From NCBI GenBank assembly GCA_965230185.1, contig OZ245995.1, positions 2,728,001-2,792,000 of the forward strand: 64,000 bases of DNA, read 5' to 3'. The stretch is from Motiliproteus sp965230185. Lineage in GTDB: Bacteria; Pseudomonadota; Gammaproteobacteria; Pseudomonadales; Balneatricaceae. The position numbers and the translations under genes are program-made. Below are positions 8,372-17,597 of the stretch, one piece after another; the first letter of the stretch is position 1; each line of letters begins with the position of its first letter. The notes beneath the pieces were generated by a model, which was not told the origin of the DNA, did no database searches, and saw only the letters and a program-made list of their open reading frames with translations.

Positions 8372-10006
8372 ATGAATATTCGCGCACTTTGGATATCTTT
8401 CCCTGTTCTGTCGACCCTGCTGACCAGCCTGCTGATCACATCGCTGTCCGTGCGGGGCGAAGAATATCGTGATAACTACGGAGACCGACTGGGGCAGGTC
8501 CACTTAACGGTGTCCTGCCAGCCGGAAGCCAGCGCGCTCTTTCAGCGCGGGCTGGCGCTGCTGCACCATATGACCTACGCCAGTTCCCGCGCGGCATTCA
8601 GCGCTGCCGCTGCCGCAGATCCGGACTGCGCTATGGCCCGTTGGGGTCAGGCCATGACCCTGATTCACCCGCTCTGGTCCGACCCGCCCGATGCCGGGGA
8701 GTTCGAACAGGCAAAGCGCTGGCTGACCGAAGCCCGTAACCGGGGCCCGCTGAGCGAGCGGGAGGAACATTATATCGCCGCGCTGGAAAGTTACTTTGCC
8801 CCGGGCCGGGGCAGTAGCGAAAAGGACAATCTGAAAGGCTTCGCCGCCGGCTGGGAGCGGGTATATCAACGCTATCCCGACGACCCGGAAGCCGCCGGCT
8901 TCCACGCTCTCGGTCTGCTGGCCATCAGCCCGGCCTCCGATAAAAACTATTCGGGGCAGCAGAAAGCCAGTGCCATCGCCGAGAAGATTCTGACCGGCTA
9001 TCCCGATCATCCGGGCGCCCACCATTACCTGATCCATGCCCGGGACTATCCGGCGCTGGCGGCCGGGGCGCTGAAGGTAGCACGCAGTTACGGCACGATC
9101 GCTCCGGAGATTCCCCACGCCCTGCATATGCCGACCCATATTTTCACCCGACTGGGGCTGTGGCCGGATTCAATCGATATGAATACTCGTTCAGCCGCTG
9201 CGGCGCTGAAACACCCGGTGGCGGGCCGGATCTCCCTGCACTACCTGCACGCTATCGATTATCTGGCCTATGCCCATCTGCAACGGGGAGAAAATCGGCT
9301 GGCCCTTGCCGCTCAGGATAAGCTGCGGGCGCTGACCACGCCCGTACAACCTCATATCGCCAGTGCCTATACTTTTGCCGCCGTACCGGCCCGCTATACG
9401 CTGGAACAGCGCCTCTGGAGGGAGGCGGCCCGGCTACCGGCAAGAGCGCCCGAATCGCTGGACTGGGACAGGTTTCCGGCGATGGAGGCGATAACCCACT
9501 TTGCCCGGGCGCTGGGGGCAGCTCACAACGGCGATTTCAAAGCATCCGAACAATCGCTCGAAAAGCTGAAACTGCTGCAACGACAGACCGTGCAGCATTC
9601 CGCTTACTGGGCCGGCCAGGTTGAAATACAGCGGTTGTCGGCGCAGGCCTGGTTGCAGTACCGGCGGGGAGAACACAGCGGCGCGCTGGCAACCATGCTG
9701 GAAGCCGCTGAACTGGAATCCGCCACCGAAAAGCACCCGGTCACCCCGGGTGAAGTGCTGCCCGCACAGGAGCTGCTGGCGGATATGTACCTGAGCGACG
9801 GCCAGTATCCACTGGCGCTGACAGCCTATCAGAAAGCGCTGGAACGAAGTCCCAACCGCTTCAACAGTCTGTTCGGTCTGGCCAGAAGCGCAGAGCTGAT
9901 GGAGGATGATCAGCGGGCCCGCGCGGCCTATCGACGATTCCTGGCGGTCACTGCCGACAGCGCAGAGCGTGAAGAGGTGCTTCACGCCCGGAACTATCTG
10001 CAGTAA
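8372..10006 (+). CDS. Secreted TPR-repeat protein
   Basis: 544-aa protein with a signal peptide (residues about 1-30, hydrophobic stretch FPVLSTLLTSLLITSL) followed by an alpha-helical TPR array. A first block is SALFQRGLALLHHMTYASSRAAFSAAA--DPDCAMARWGQA, and a clear canonical pair near the C-terminus includes DGQYPLALTAYQKALERSPN. The start is the ATG at 8372 with AGGAG eight bases upstream; the frame opens at 8345 without a ribosome site. Proteins of this type often carry HxxTH-like motifs such as MPTHIF, seen here near residue 255. TPR proteins are protein-interaction scaffolds, so no enzymatic role can be assigned. It stands alone between the binding protein and the decayed gene at 10.1 kb. 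Confidence 0.75.
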   Translation: MNIRALWISFPVLSTLLTSLLITSLSVRGEEYRDNYGDRLGQVHLTVSCQPEASALFQRGLALLHHMTYASSRAAFSAAAAADPDCAMARWGQAMTLIHPLWSDPPDAGEFEQAKRWLTEARNRGPLSEREEHYIAALESYFAPGRGSSEKDNLKGFAAGWERVYQRYPDDPEAAGFHALGLLAISPASDKNYSGQQKASAIAEKILTGYPDHPGAHHYLIHARDYPALAAGALKVARSYGTIAPEIPHALHMPTHIFTRLGLWPDSIDMNTRSAAAALKHPVAGRISLHYLHAIDYLAYAHLQRGENRLALAAQDKLRALTTPVQPHIASAYTFAAVPARYTLEQRLWREAARLPARAPESLDWDRFPAMEAITHFARALGAAHNGDFKASEQSLEKLKLLQRQTVQHSAYWAGQVEIQRLSAQAWLQYRRGEHSGALATMLEAAELESATEKHPVTPGEVLPAQELLADMYLSDGQYPLALTAYQKALERSPNRFNSLFGLARSAELMEDDQRARAAYRRFLAVTADSAEREEVLHARNYLQ

Positions 10007-10040
10007 TACTCTGATTCCACCACCGTCAGGCGGCTCCGGG

Positions 10041-10085
10041 CAATCGTTGAAAGCAGCCAGCTGTCCTGTCAGCTTTCAACGATTG
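10041..10085. terminator. 14-bp inverted repeat at convergent gene ends
   Basis: CAATCGTTGAAAGC and its exact complement are separated by 17 bases. The hairpin sits just after the TPR gene and overlaps the last codons and stop of the decayed minus-strand gene. No T-run follows; a bidirectional termination role is plausible but unproved. Confidence 0.45.
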
Positions 10086-10599
10086 GCTGGGCCAGAATCC
10101 ACAGGCTGACCGTGGTATAGGCCACCATCAACACCAGCATCGGCAGCTGGCTGCGCAGCACCAGCCGTTGCTCATCGAACAGTCGCTGCGCCATCACATG
10201 GGCCAGCAAAATCGCCACGATATGGCTGGTCACAATGGTCACGACTGAAGCGATCCAGACGAATCGGGCGTTGACGATACCGATATCAACGAAATAGTGT
10301 CCCGTTCCGAACAGATTTCAGCCGTAGCCAAAGGGGTCGGAGATCAGCGGGATCATATACTGGCCAACGGTCAGCAGGAACGACAGATAATGAGCCAGGT
10401 GATAAGCCAGTGCAATCGGCACCAGTGTCAGCACGAAAGAACCTGCCAGTACAATAGTTCCGGGGCGATCTTCCCCCCCCTCCCCAGCGACCAGCCCATC
10501 AGCCGGCAGAAACCCAGATACAGCAGCACAAAAACCAGCACAAAACTGATCAGCCCCAGGCTGGAGACCAGGGTGAGAACATCAGGCCGGGCAGAAATG
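10069..10599 (-). pseudogene. Decayed polytopic membrane-protein gene (C-terminal remnant)
   Basis: Reading the minus strand by hand gives hydrophobic, gene-like protein in two frames: VSSLGLISFVLVFVLLYLG up to about 10490, then from the other side of a C8 run at 10473-10480 a new frame with LVPIALAYHLAHYLSFLLTV and ISDPFGYG. A TGA at 10318-10320 then interrupts it where a Trp would fit (GYG-stop-NLFGT), after which it continues through several membrane helices to TGA at 10069. There is no proper start. The frameshift, nonsense codon and missing N-terminus together mark it as a pseudogene. I recall similar ALAYHLAHY/DPFGWGW strings from uncharacterised membrane proteins but cannot name the function. 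Confidence 0.65.
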
Positions 10600-10625
10600 A
10601 TACAGAGGCCCCGGGGCCTCTGTAT
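10600..10625 (-). terminator. 26-bp perfect palindrome after the acyl-CoA synthetase gene
   Basis: ATACAGAGGCCCC followed directly by its complement, 52 bp past the stop of the acyl-CoA synthetase. With no unpaired loop, the innermost pairs would open in RNA. On the minus strand it is followed by ATCATTTCT, so a weak intrinsic terminator for the five-gene operon is the likely role. Confidence 0.5.
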
Positions 10626-10676
10626 TTATGAAGAAGAGATTTCGCTGTGGGGGCACCACACCACTCCGGGCCGACT

Positions 10677-12323
10677 TCAGCCGGCCGCCTGCTCGCGAAT
10701 CAGCTTCTTGTTGATCTTACCGACGCTGGTTTTGGGAATGTCGTCGACGATCAGCACCTGCTTCGGAATCGCCCACTTGTTGATCTGGCCGGCTTCCACA
10801 GACTGCAGCAGATGGTCACGAATCGCAGTCTCATCCAGCCCCGATTCCGGGTCCCGGGGTACCACCAGCGCCAGCGGCCGTTCCCCCCACTGCTCATCGG
10901 CGATCCCCACCACCGCCACGGCAGCCACCCCGGCGTGCTGGCTGATCAGGTTCTCCAGCTCCAGTGAGCTGATCCACTCACCGCCGGTCTTGATCACATC
11001 TTTGATCCGATCCCTGATCTCCACCACACCGCGTGAATCGATGGAGGCGACATCGCCGGTATGGAGCCAGCCGCCCTGCCAGAGTTCGGCGCCCTTCTCC
11101 GGTTCCTTAAAATACCCCTGAGTCAGCCAGGGAGTCCGCACCAGGATCTCCCCCACCGACTCACCGTCGTGGGGCACCGGCTGGCCTTCGGCATCGACGA
11201 TCCGCAGATCCACCATCGGCACCGGAGTACCGGTTTTAGTCCGTTCGGCCAGCTGTTCGCTGATCGGCAGCGCCCGGTCCTCGGCCCGCAGGTAGGAGAT
11301 GGTCAGCAGCGGACAGGTCTCGGACATGCCGTAGGCGGAGTAGACTTCGATCCCCAGCCCGGTGGCCGCATCGGCCAGCCCCTGAGTCAGCGCACTGCCG
11401 CCCAGCAGCAGTTTCCAGCCGTTGAAGTCGGTTTCCTTCGCCGCCTCACAGTCCAGCACCATCTGCAGGATGGTGGGGACGCAGTGAGAGAAGGTGACCT
11501 TTTCCCGCTCGATCAGCCGCGCCAGCGCATTGGGTTCGTAGCGGCCCGGATAGACCTGCTTTACGCCCATCAGCGTCGCCGCGTAGGGCACGCCCCAGGC
11601 GTGAACATGAAACATCGGCGTGATCGGCATATAGACATCTTCCGAGCGCAGCAGCGGCATGCCTTCATAGACCCCCAGGGCACCAACCATGTTGAGGGTG
11701 TGCAGCACCAGCTGGCGGTGGCTGAAATAAACCCCCTTGGGATTACCGGTGGTACCGGTGGTGTAGAAGGTGGTGGCGACGGAGTTTTCGTCGAAGTCGG
11801 GGAACTGGTACTGGTCTGAGGCGGCATCCAGCAGCGCCTCGTATTCACCCACCACCGGCAGTTCGCTGGTCGGGGCCTGGTCGTCGCTCAGCTGAATGTA
11901 GTTTTTAACGGTATCCAGCTCACCATGGACCTGCTCCATCAGCGGCAGAAAGTCGTCATGAACCAGCACCAGATCGTCTTCGGCGTGGTTCATGGTGTAG
12001 ATGATCTGTTCCGGCGACAGGCGGATATTGACGGTGTGCAGCACCGCGCCGATCATCGGCACCGCGAAGAAACATTCCAGATAGCGGTGGCTGTCCCAGT
12101 CCAGCACCGCCACGGTATCGCCGGCCCTGACGCCGGCATCGGTCAGGGCGTTGGCGAGCCGGCGGATACGCTGGTTGAGGGTCCGGTAGTCATAGCGCAG
12201 TTTGTCACCGTAAACGATCTCCCTGCCCGGTTCATAGCGTTGTCCCGACAGCAGCAGGTTTTTGATCAGCAGCGGGTAATCGTAAGCGCCCTCCGCGGAC
12301 TTCAGAATTCTGGTGTGAAGCAT
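10677..12323 (-). CDS. Medium/long-chain fatty acid-CoA ligase (AlkK-like)
   Basis: 548-aa ANL-superfamily acyl-CoA synthetase that activates a carboxylate via an acyl-adenylate. Visible motifs are the P-loop (TFYTTGTTGNPKG), the adenylate-binding YGMSETCP, the TGD hinge region with VVEIRDRIKDVIKTGGEW, and the catalytic-lysine tail KTSVGKINKK. The N-terminus (PLLIKNLLLSGQRYEPGREIVY) resembles AlkK/FadD3-like medium-chain enzymes. It is last in the DUF1302-DUF1329-YCF48-RND operon, 75 bp after the RND gene. Linkage suggests it traps as CoA thioesters the lipophilic acid that those envelope proteins handle. The chain-length preference cannot be read. Confidence 0.88.
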   Translation of the reverse strand: MLHTRILKSAEGAYDYPLLIKNLLLSGQRYEPGREIVYGDKLRYDYRTLNQRIRRLANALTDAGVRAGDTVAVLDWDSHRYLECFFAVPMIGAVLHTVNIRLSPEQIIYTMNHAEDDLVLVHDDFLPLMEQVHGELDTVKNYIQLSDDQAPTSELPVVGEYEALLDAASDQYQFPDFDENSVATTFYTTGTTGNPKGVYFSHRQLVLHTLNMVGALGVYEGMPLLRSEDVYMPITPMFHVHAWGVPYAATLMGVKQVYPGRYEPNALARLIEREKVTFSHCVPTILQMVLDCEAAKETDFNGWKLLLGGSALTQGLADAATGLGIEVYSAYGMSETCPLLTISYLRAEDRALPISEQLAERTKTGTPVPMVDLRIVDAEGQPVPHDGESVGEILVRTPWLTQGYFKEPEKGAELWQGGWLHTGDVASIDSRGVVEIRDRIKDVIKTGGEWISSLELENLISQHAGVAAVAVVGIADEQWGERPLALVVPRDPESGLDETAIRDHLLQSVEAGQINKWAIPKQVLIVDDIPKTSVGKINKKLIREQAAG

Positions 12324-12398
12324 GGGATATCCCTCCGGGATTGCTGTTCTTATGCTGAACGGCGGGCAGCCCGATTAAAACCGCCCGTAGTTTCTCTG

Positions 12399-14852
12399 TC
12401 AGCCCGGACTTTCCAGCTGAACGCGGGGTTCCGGTATCGGTTTCATCACCGCCTCTCCGGCCTGCGGTTGAGGCTCCACCAGTTTTCGGTCTGCGTCGCT
12501 GCTGGTCTCAGAGCCACTTTCCGCCGCTGCCGGTTTAACCAGGAAACAGGCCAGCGCCGGCAGGATGGTCAGTGCCCCAACCATGTTCCACAGGAACATA
12601 AAAGTCAGCAGTACCCCCATATCGGCCTGGAATCTGATCGGGGAGAAGATCCAGGTAGCAACACCGGTGGCCAGCGTTATACCGGTGAAGGAGACCGCCT
12701 TACCGGTGGTCTTCAGGGTTTCCCGGTAGGCCTGCCGCAGCGGGTGGCCCAGCGCCAGATAGGAGCGCAGGCGATCGAAGATATAGATGCCGTAATCGAC
12801 ACCGATGCCCACGCCCAGCGCGATCACCGGCAGCGTCGCCACCTTGACGCCAATCCCCAGCAGGGTCATCAGCGCCTGGCAGAGTAACGAGGTCAGTGCC
12901 AGCGGCACCAGAATACAGACCACCGCACGCCAGGAGCGGAACATCAGCAGGCACATCAGCGCCACCACACCGTAGACATAAGCCAGAATCTCGTACTGGG
13001 CGCGATCGATCACCTCGTTGGTGGCGGCTTCATTGGCGGCATTACCTGCCCCGAGCCGGAAACGGATATCGCCGTCGTCATGTTCGGCGGCAAACTCCCG
13101 CACCACCGTTACCACCCGCGCCAGGGTCTCCTGCTTGTGGTCACTGAGTTCCAGTTCCAGCAACTGCTTGTCACAGGTGCCGACGGCGCCGGAGACGGTA
13201 AATCCGGTCAGCGCCACCGCCCGGGCCAGCACCCGCTCATCCCGTGGCAGGGCCATCAGCCGCAGGTTACCTTCGTTACCCAGGTAACGGTTCATCTTAG
13301 CCCGGGTGGCGGCGGAGCTGACCGACTGAACCCCCTCGGTGTTCTGCAGACGCCAGCCCAGACGGTCGATCAGATCGACGGTCTTATAGCTGTCGCACTG
13401 TCCTTCTGCGGTACCGGCAAAGACCGTCATCAGGTCGGTGCTGGTACTGAAGTTACCGGTGATGTAGTTGTTGTCCAGGTTGTAACGGGAATCCGGCCGC
13501 AGCTCGGGCGCGCCCCGGTCAAGATCACCGACCTTGAGATCCAGACCGTAGTAGCCTCCGGCCAGCGCCAGCATCACCACCGCAATCAGAACGACCCGCG
13601 CCGGTCGGCGTTCGGCGAAATGGGCAACGTTGTCCCACAGCAGGCTTTTCTCCTCCTGCTTAGACTGGGCATGTTCGACACAGGACTGGCTGACGCCCAC
13701 CCAGGACATCAGCAGCGGCAGCAGCACCAGGTTGGTAAAGATCACCAGGGCAACGCCGATACTGGCCACCATAGCCAGGTCCCGAATGGCACCGATATCG
13801 ATCACAAACAGCATGGCGAAACCGATACCGTCACTCAGCAACGCCAGTAATCCGGGCTTATGCAGGTGATGGAAGGTTATCCGGGCCGCAAAAAGCCTGT
13901 TTTCCCCCCTGGCGGTTTCGTGGGCTATGGAGTTAATCATCTGCACGCCATGGCTGACGGCGATGGCAAACACCAGAAACGGCACCAGCACCGAGAACAC
14001 ACCGAGATTGAATCCGGCCAGATTCAGGATGCCCAGCTGCCAGACCACCGCCACCACCGAACAGAGCAGCGGTACCAGCGTGGCACGAATGCAGCGGGAG
14101 TAGTTGTAGAGCAGCAGGGCGGTGATCGCAAAGGCCACCGCGAAGAACATCACGATCTGCTCAAAACCATCCACCAGATCGGAGATCTTCTTGACGTCGC
14201 CGATAATATGGATCGACAGATCATCGCTCTGGTAGCGGTCCCGGATCTGTTCCAGCTTGTCCGAGAAAGCGTTGAAATCCATCGGCTCCCGGGTGACCGG
14301 ATTGACCGGCAACAGCTGGAAGTCGATCATCGTGGCCCTGAAGTCGTTGGACACATAGCTGCCGACAATACCGGCCCGCAGCACATTGGTGCGGATGATA
14401 TCCATGGACTCCGGGGTATCGGCAAACTGATCGTTGCGGATTACCGGACCGCTGTCGAATCCCTCCGGGGTGATGGCGAACCAGAGCATGCCCGGCGCCC
14501 ACAGCGAGTTGAGGCCACCGGTATCCACACCATCCAGCAGCGACAGCTCATCGCTGATCTTCTGCAGCGTCGCCAGATACTGGTAGTCGAAGACAGTGCC
14601 GGAGCTGCGCGCCACCGCCACTCGGATATAACTGCCGCCGCCCTTCTCGTCTTTAAGAAACTCGCCCGCGGACTGCACAAATTCATGGCCGCTCGGAATC
14701 AGCCGTTCCAGCCGGGTATCGGGCTCCACGAAACTGGCCCGGTAGCCCAGAAACAGAGTCACCAGTACGCTGAGTGCGACGATCACTCCGCGAAGGCGAA
14801 AGATGCCGTTCTCAAATGGCGAAAACTGATAGCTGTTTTTTGTTGTTGTCAT
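12399..14852 (-). CDS. RND/MMPL-family exporter
   Basis: 817-aa inner-membrane protein with the RND half-repeat: a membrane helix near the N-terminus, a large periplasmic loop, a six-helix block (for example VLVPFLVFAIAVSHGVQMIN), a second periplasmic loop and a matching block (VIALGVGIGVDYGIYIFDRL). The GVGIGVDYGIY signature and single-chain size match the MMPL/HpnN-like exporters rather than tripartite AcrB. The frame opens at a TTG (14882), but the ATG at 14852 (MTTTKNSYQF) is preferred. It follows the YCF48-like gene and precedes the acyl-CoA synthetase. Related exporters move lipids, sterols or hopanoids, so a role in moving a hydrophobic substrate is a reasonable inference. Confidence 0.85.
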   Translation of the reverse strand: MTTTKNSYQFSPFENGIFRLRGVIVALSVLVTLFLGYRASFVEPDTRLERLIPSGHEFVQSAGEFLKDEKGGGSYIRVAVARSSGTVFDYQYLATLQKISDELSLLDGVDTGGLNSLWAPGMLWFAITPEGFDSGPVIRNDQFADTPESMDIIRTNVLRAGIVGSYVSNDFRATMIDFQLLPVNPVTREPMDFNAFSDKLEQIRDRYQSDDLSIHIIGDVKKISDLVDGFEQIVMFFAVAFAITALLLYNYSRCIRATLVPLLCSVVAVVWQLGILNLAGFNLGVFSVLVPFLVFAIAVSHGVQMINSIAHETARGENRLFAARITFHHLHKPGLLALLSDGIGFAMLFVIDIGAIRDLAMVASIGVALVIFTNLVLLPLLMSWVGVSQSCVEHAQSKQEEKSLLWDNVAHFAERRPARVVLIAVVMLALAGGYYGLDLKVGDLDRGAPELRPDSRYNLDNNYITGNFSTSTDLMTVFAGTAEGQCDSYKTVDLIDRLGWRLQNTEGVQSVSSAATRAKMNRYLGNEGNLRLMALPRDERVLARAVALTGFTVSGAVGTCDKQLLELELSDHKQETLARVVTVVREFAAEHDDGDIRFRLGAGNAANEAATNEVIDRAQYEILAYVYGVVALMCLLMFRSWRAVVCILVPLALTSLLCQALMTLLGIGVKVATLPVIALGVGIGVDYGIYIFDRLRSYLALGHPLRQAYRETLKTTGKAVSFTGITLATGVATWIFSPIRFQADMGVLLTFMFLWNMVGALTILPALACFLVKPAAAESGSETSSDADRKLVEPQPQAGEAVMKPIPEPRVQLESPG

Positions 14853-15022
14853 GGTCTTATATCCACTGTTGGCCGGGAGCAATCCGGCGGGAACACAGAT
14901 AATCCGGCGCAGCCGCCAGGGTGAAGCAACGAGCCGGCGGTTTCAGCCAGGTCCGTTACTGTTCGGCCGGCCCGTGATTGGAAGATTCGGCGCTCGCTCT
15001 GACTTCCGGTACAGGTCGCAGA

Positions 15023-16039
15023 CTATTGCTCCTGCCGGAGGGGCTGGATGCCAGCCAGGCCGACGGCCACCGGAGCACCACCGGCGGTTGAAACAACGCT
15101 TGCCAGCGGCATGCCGTTTTCAGTCTGATGTTTCTCTGCCGAGCGAAGGTCGTGGTCGAGAATCAGAACGATGCCGTCGGCACCGACAATGAGCGCACGA
15201 CCATCCGCCAGCCAGCTGCCACCGGCCAGCCCGGCTTCCGTTGCGGTATCCACCCGATGCCAGCTGTCGCCACTGTCGACGCTGGTATAGAGCACACCGC
15301 CGACGCCCATCGCCACCAGCTGATCGGCGCCATCGTCGCCGGCACGAGCCAGAATGCCGTGAAAGGAGCCGTCGTGATCGGTCTGCAACGGCTGAAAGCT
15401 GTCGCCGCCGTCCAGCGAGCGGAACAGCAGTCCCATTTCGGAGCTGATATAGAGCCGCTGATCGGTTGTCGCGGCGAACGAGATCAGATGCCATTCATCC
15501 GGATTGTCGAGCCGGTCCTGCCCGGGTTGCCAGCTCCGGCCACCGTCGACGGTGTGCAGCAGCTTGTTGAAGACGCCGATGGCCAGGCCTTCGCGGGGAT
15601 TCCGGAACCAGACATCGAGCAGCGGTCCCTTCTGATCGGCATCGCGATCGTCGAACTGGCGCTGCCAGTGTTCTCCGCCATCGCGGGTATGCACAATGAC
15701 GGCATCTTCACCAACCGCCCAGCCATGATCGGCATCGGTAAAAGTGAGGGCATTGAGATGGGCGCGGGTCGGTACCTCCGCCTGACGCCAGCTCCGGCCG
15801 TTATCGTCCGATAGCAGAATATGCCCCCGCTCACCGACAGCCACCAGGCGGTCCCCTGCCCGGTCGATGTCCAGCAGCAGCGAATGCTCAGCCGACTCAA
15901 TGGATTGAGCTTTAAGGTCGATGGGATCCCGGTATTCCGCCTGCGCAGTTGCGGCGACCAGGGCAGCGACGGGCAACAGTGACAACAGAGGTAACAGCAG
16001 CTCTCGTCGAAAAGAGATGCCGGGTAAATTGATCGCCAT
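15023..16039 (-). CDS. YCF48/BNR-repeat propeller protein
   Basis: 338-aa secreted protein with a signal peptide (LLLPLLSLLPVAALVAATAQA) and BNR/YCF48-type propeller blades marked by repeating S.DNG.SW, TRDGGEHWQRQ, TVDGGRSWQPG, SLDGGDSFQPL and SVDSGDSWHRV motifs joined by GWAVGE-like strands. The start is the ATG at 16039 with GGAGG seven bases upstream; the in-frame ATG at 16114 lacks one. Homologs of plant Hcf136 assist membrane complex assembly. In Proteobacteria such genes recur beside DUF1302, DUF1329 and RND genes, as here, which suggests the product helps assemble or work with that envelope transport system. Confidence 0.82.
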   Translation of the reverse strand: MAINLPGISFRRELLLPLLSLLPVAALVAATAQAEYRDPIDLKAQSIESAEHSLLLDIDRAGDRLVAVGERGHILLSDDNGRSWRQAEVPTRAHLNALTFTDADHGWAVGEDAVIVHTRDGGEHWQRQFDDRDADQKGPLLDVWFRNPREGLAIGVFNKLLHTVDGGRSWQPGQDRLDNPDEWHLISFAATTDQRLYISSEMGLLFRSLDGGDSFQPLQTDHDGSFHGILARAGDDGADQLVAMGVGGVLYTSVDSGDSWHRVDTATEAGLAGGSWLADGRALIVGADGIVLILDHDLRSAEKHQTENGMPLASVVSTAGGAPVAVGLAGIQPLRQEQ

Positions 16040-16197
16040 GGAATTGTCCTCCGGATTGCCTGACCTGGCCGGTATCGGTCTGCGGTGGCACTTGCCAGTG
16101 CTCGCGGGTATCACCGTGAAAGCGACCCGGAAACGGGGTCAGGCAGGGCTCCTCCGAGATCGGCACGGAGGAGCAGACTGGTCTGAAAGGATTCTGA

Positions 16198-17562
16198 TTA
16201 ACGGCCCCGGCGGCGCAGTGCTGCCGGAGTGTAGTAGGATGCCGGGCGCGGTTTGCCGTTGAAGGCCCAGCCTTTACTGCCCTTACCGATCGAACCGAAG
16301 GAGTAGTAATAACCGTTGTTCTTCAGGTCGACATGCACCCAGGCGCCGGCGCCGGTCAGCGGTACCTCGGGGGCAACTACCGGATAGAAGAAACCGACCC
16401 GCCAGAGATTGCCGTTACCGTCATACTTATCGGTAGCGAGAATGTTCCAGGTATCCTCATCGACGTAGAAGCGACGCTTGGCATAGATATGGCGCTGGCC
16501 ATCTTTGAGCGTGGCCTCCACCACCCAGACCCGGTGCAGTTCATAGCGCAGCACATCGGCACGGATATAGCCGGGCTGGTTCAGGTCCCGCAGGTCGCGA
16601 CGGGGCGAGTTGACCTCATTGTTGTTGTACGGAACGTACATCTCCTGCTTGCCCAGCAGCTTGAAGTCGTAGCGCTCCGGCGAACCGCTGAACAGCTCGT
16701 AATCGTCGATCACGTTAAGGGGGCGATCCGGCGTGTCGAAGGACAGGTTGGGCGCCCGGCGTACCCGCCGCTCACCCGGGTCGTAGGTCCAGGCCTTACG
16801 GGGTGAACCGGCCATATCCAGCGAATCGATCGCCATGGTGCCTTCACCGGAATCACGGGCCGGGGTGATGGTGGTGGAGGTGTACTTAAATATGATGCCC
16901 TTCTCTTTGTCTTTGGCCGAAGCGTTGGGGTCATAAAACGGGTGATGGATCTCAGCATCATAGGTATAACCCAGCTGCTGACCGTTGGTGTAGATGATGT
17001 CCTCCACCAGTCGGCCCTCACGATACTGGCCCTGATAACGCAGCAGGTGGTTCCAGATCACCTCATGGCCGCTTTTCGGAATCGGAAACGGGATCGCCCC
17101 CCAGACACCGGTAATACGGTTGCCGTTATCCACCAGCTCCGCAGTCAGCGCATTTTCGGCGATCGCCTGATAGTAAGAATCGGGATAGGCCGCGGTGCGA
17201 CGGCTGGGATAGACGTTCATGCTGAAGGCCTCAGGATACGCCTTCAGCATCGCCCGGGTACCCTCGGTCAGCTTGTCGGTATACTGATCCATGTTGTCGG
17301 CAGTAATGGTGAACAGCATCTTATCGTCGGCAAAGGGATTGGGACGATAGTTGTCCTTATTGGGCCAGCCCGGCAGCGCACCGGTCAGGCCGCCGTCCCA
17401 GGCCGGGATAGAGCCATCGGCGTTGCCGGCCTTCTCGGCTCCCACCGGAGTCAGGTCAGCACCCAGCCGGCCAACTTCCTGGGGAGAGATCGACGCCAGA
17501 GACACGGAAGCCCCCATCGTCATAGCGGTGACAGCGGCACAGAGAACGGATTGTCTGATCAT
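16198..17562 (-). CDS. DUF1329 periplasmic protein
   Basis: 454 aa with a signal peptide (MIRQSVLCAAVTAMTMGASVSLA) and the DUF1329 pattern: an N-terminal LGADLTPVGAEKAGNADGSIPAWDGG block, then LolA/LolB-like beta-rich sequence with DDYELFSGSPERYDF and KQEMYVPYNNN. The start at 17562 has GAGGA upstream; the ATG 18 bases earlier belongs to its leader. The family is thought to be a periplasmic carrier of hydrophobic material that partners DUF1302 outer-membrane proteins. It lies 35 bp after the DUF1302 gene here. Molecular function is unproved for the family as far as I know. Confidence 0.85.
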   Translation of the reverse strand: MIRQSVLCAAVTAMTMGASVSLASISPQEVGRLGADLTPVGAEKAGNADGSIPAWDGGLTGALPGWPNKDNYRPNPFADDKMLFTITADNMDQYTDKLTEGTRAMLKAYPEAFSMNVYPSRRTAAYPDSYYQAIAENALTAELVDNGNRITGVWGAIPFPIPKSGHEVIWNHLLRYQGQYREGRLVEDIIYTNGQQLGYTYDAEIHHPFYDPNASAKDKEKGIIFKYTSTTITPARDSGEGTMAIDSLDMAGSPRKAWTYDPGERRVRRAPNLSFDTPDRPLNVIDDYELFSGSPERYDFKLLGKQEMYVPYNNNEVNSPRRDLRDLNQPGYIRADVLRYELHRVWVVEATLKDGQRHIYAKRRFYVDEDTWNILATDKYDGNGNLWRVGFFYPVVAPEVPLTGAGAWVHVDLKNNGYYYSFGSIGKGSKGWAFNGKPRPASYYTPAALRRRGR

Positions 17563-17597
17563 TGTTATTTTCCTCATCATTTTCTCATCTCCCGGGC

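Noticed and set aside
10297..11121. 274-codon plus-strand frame opposite the acyl-CoA synthetase
   Set aside because: Antisense to a clear ANL enzyme and to the pseudogene; Ser/Pro-rich shadow sequence.
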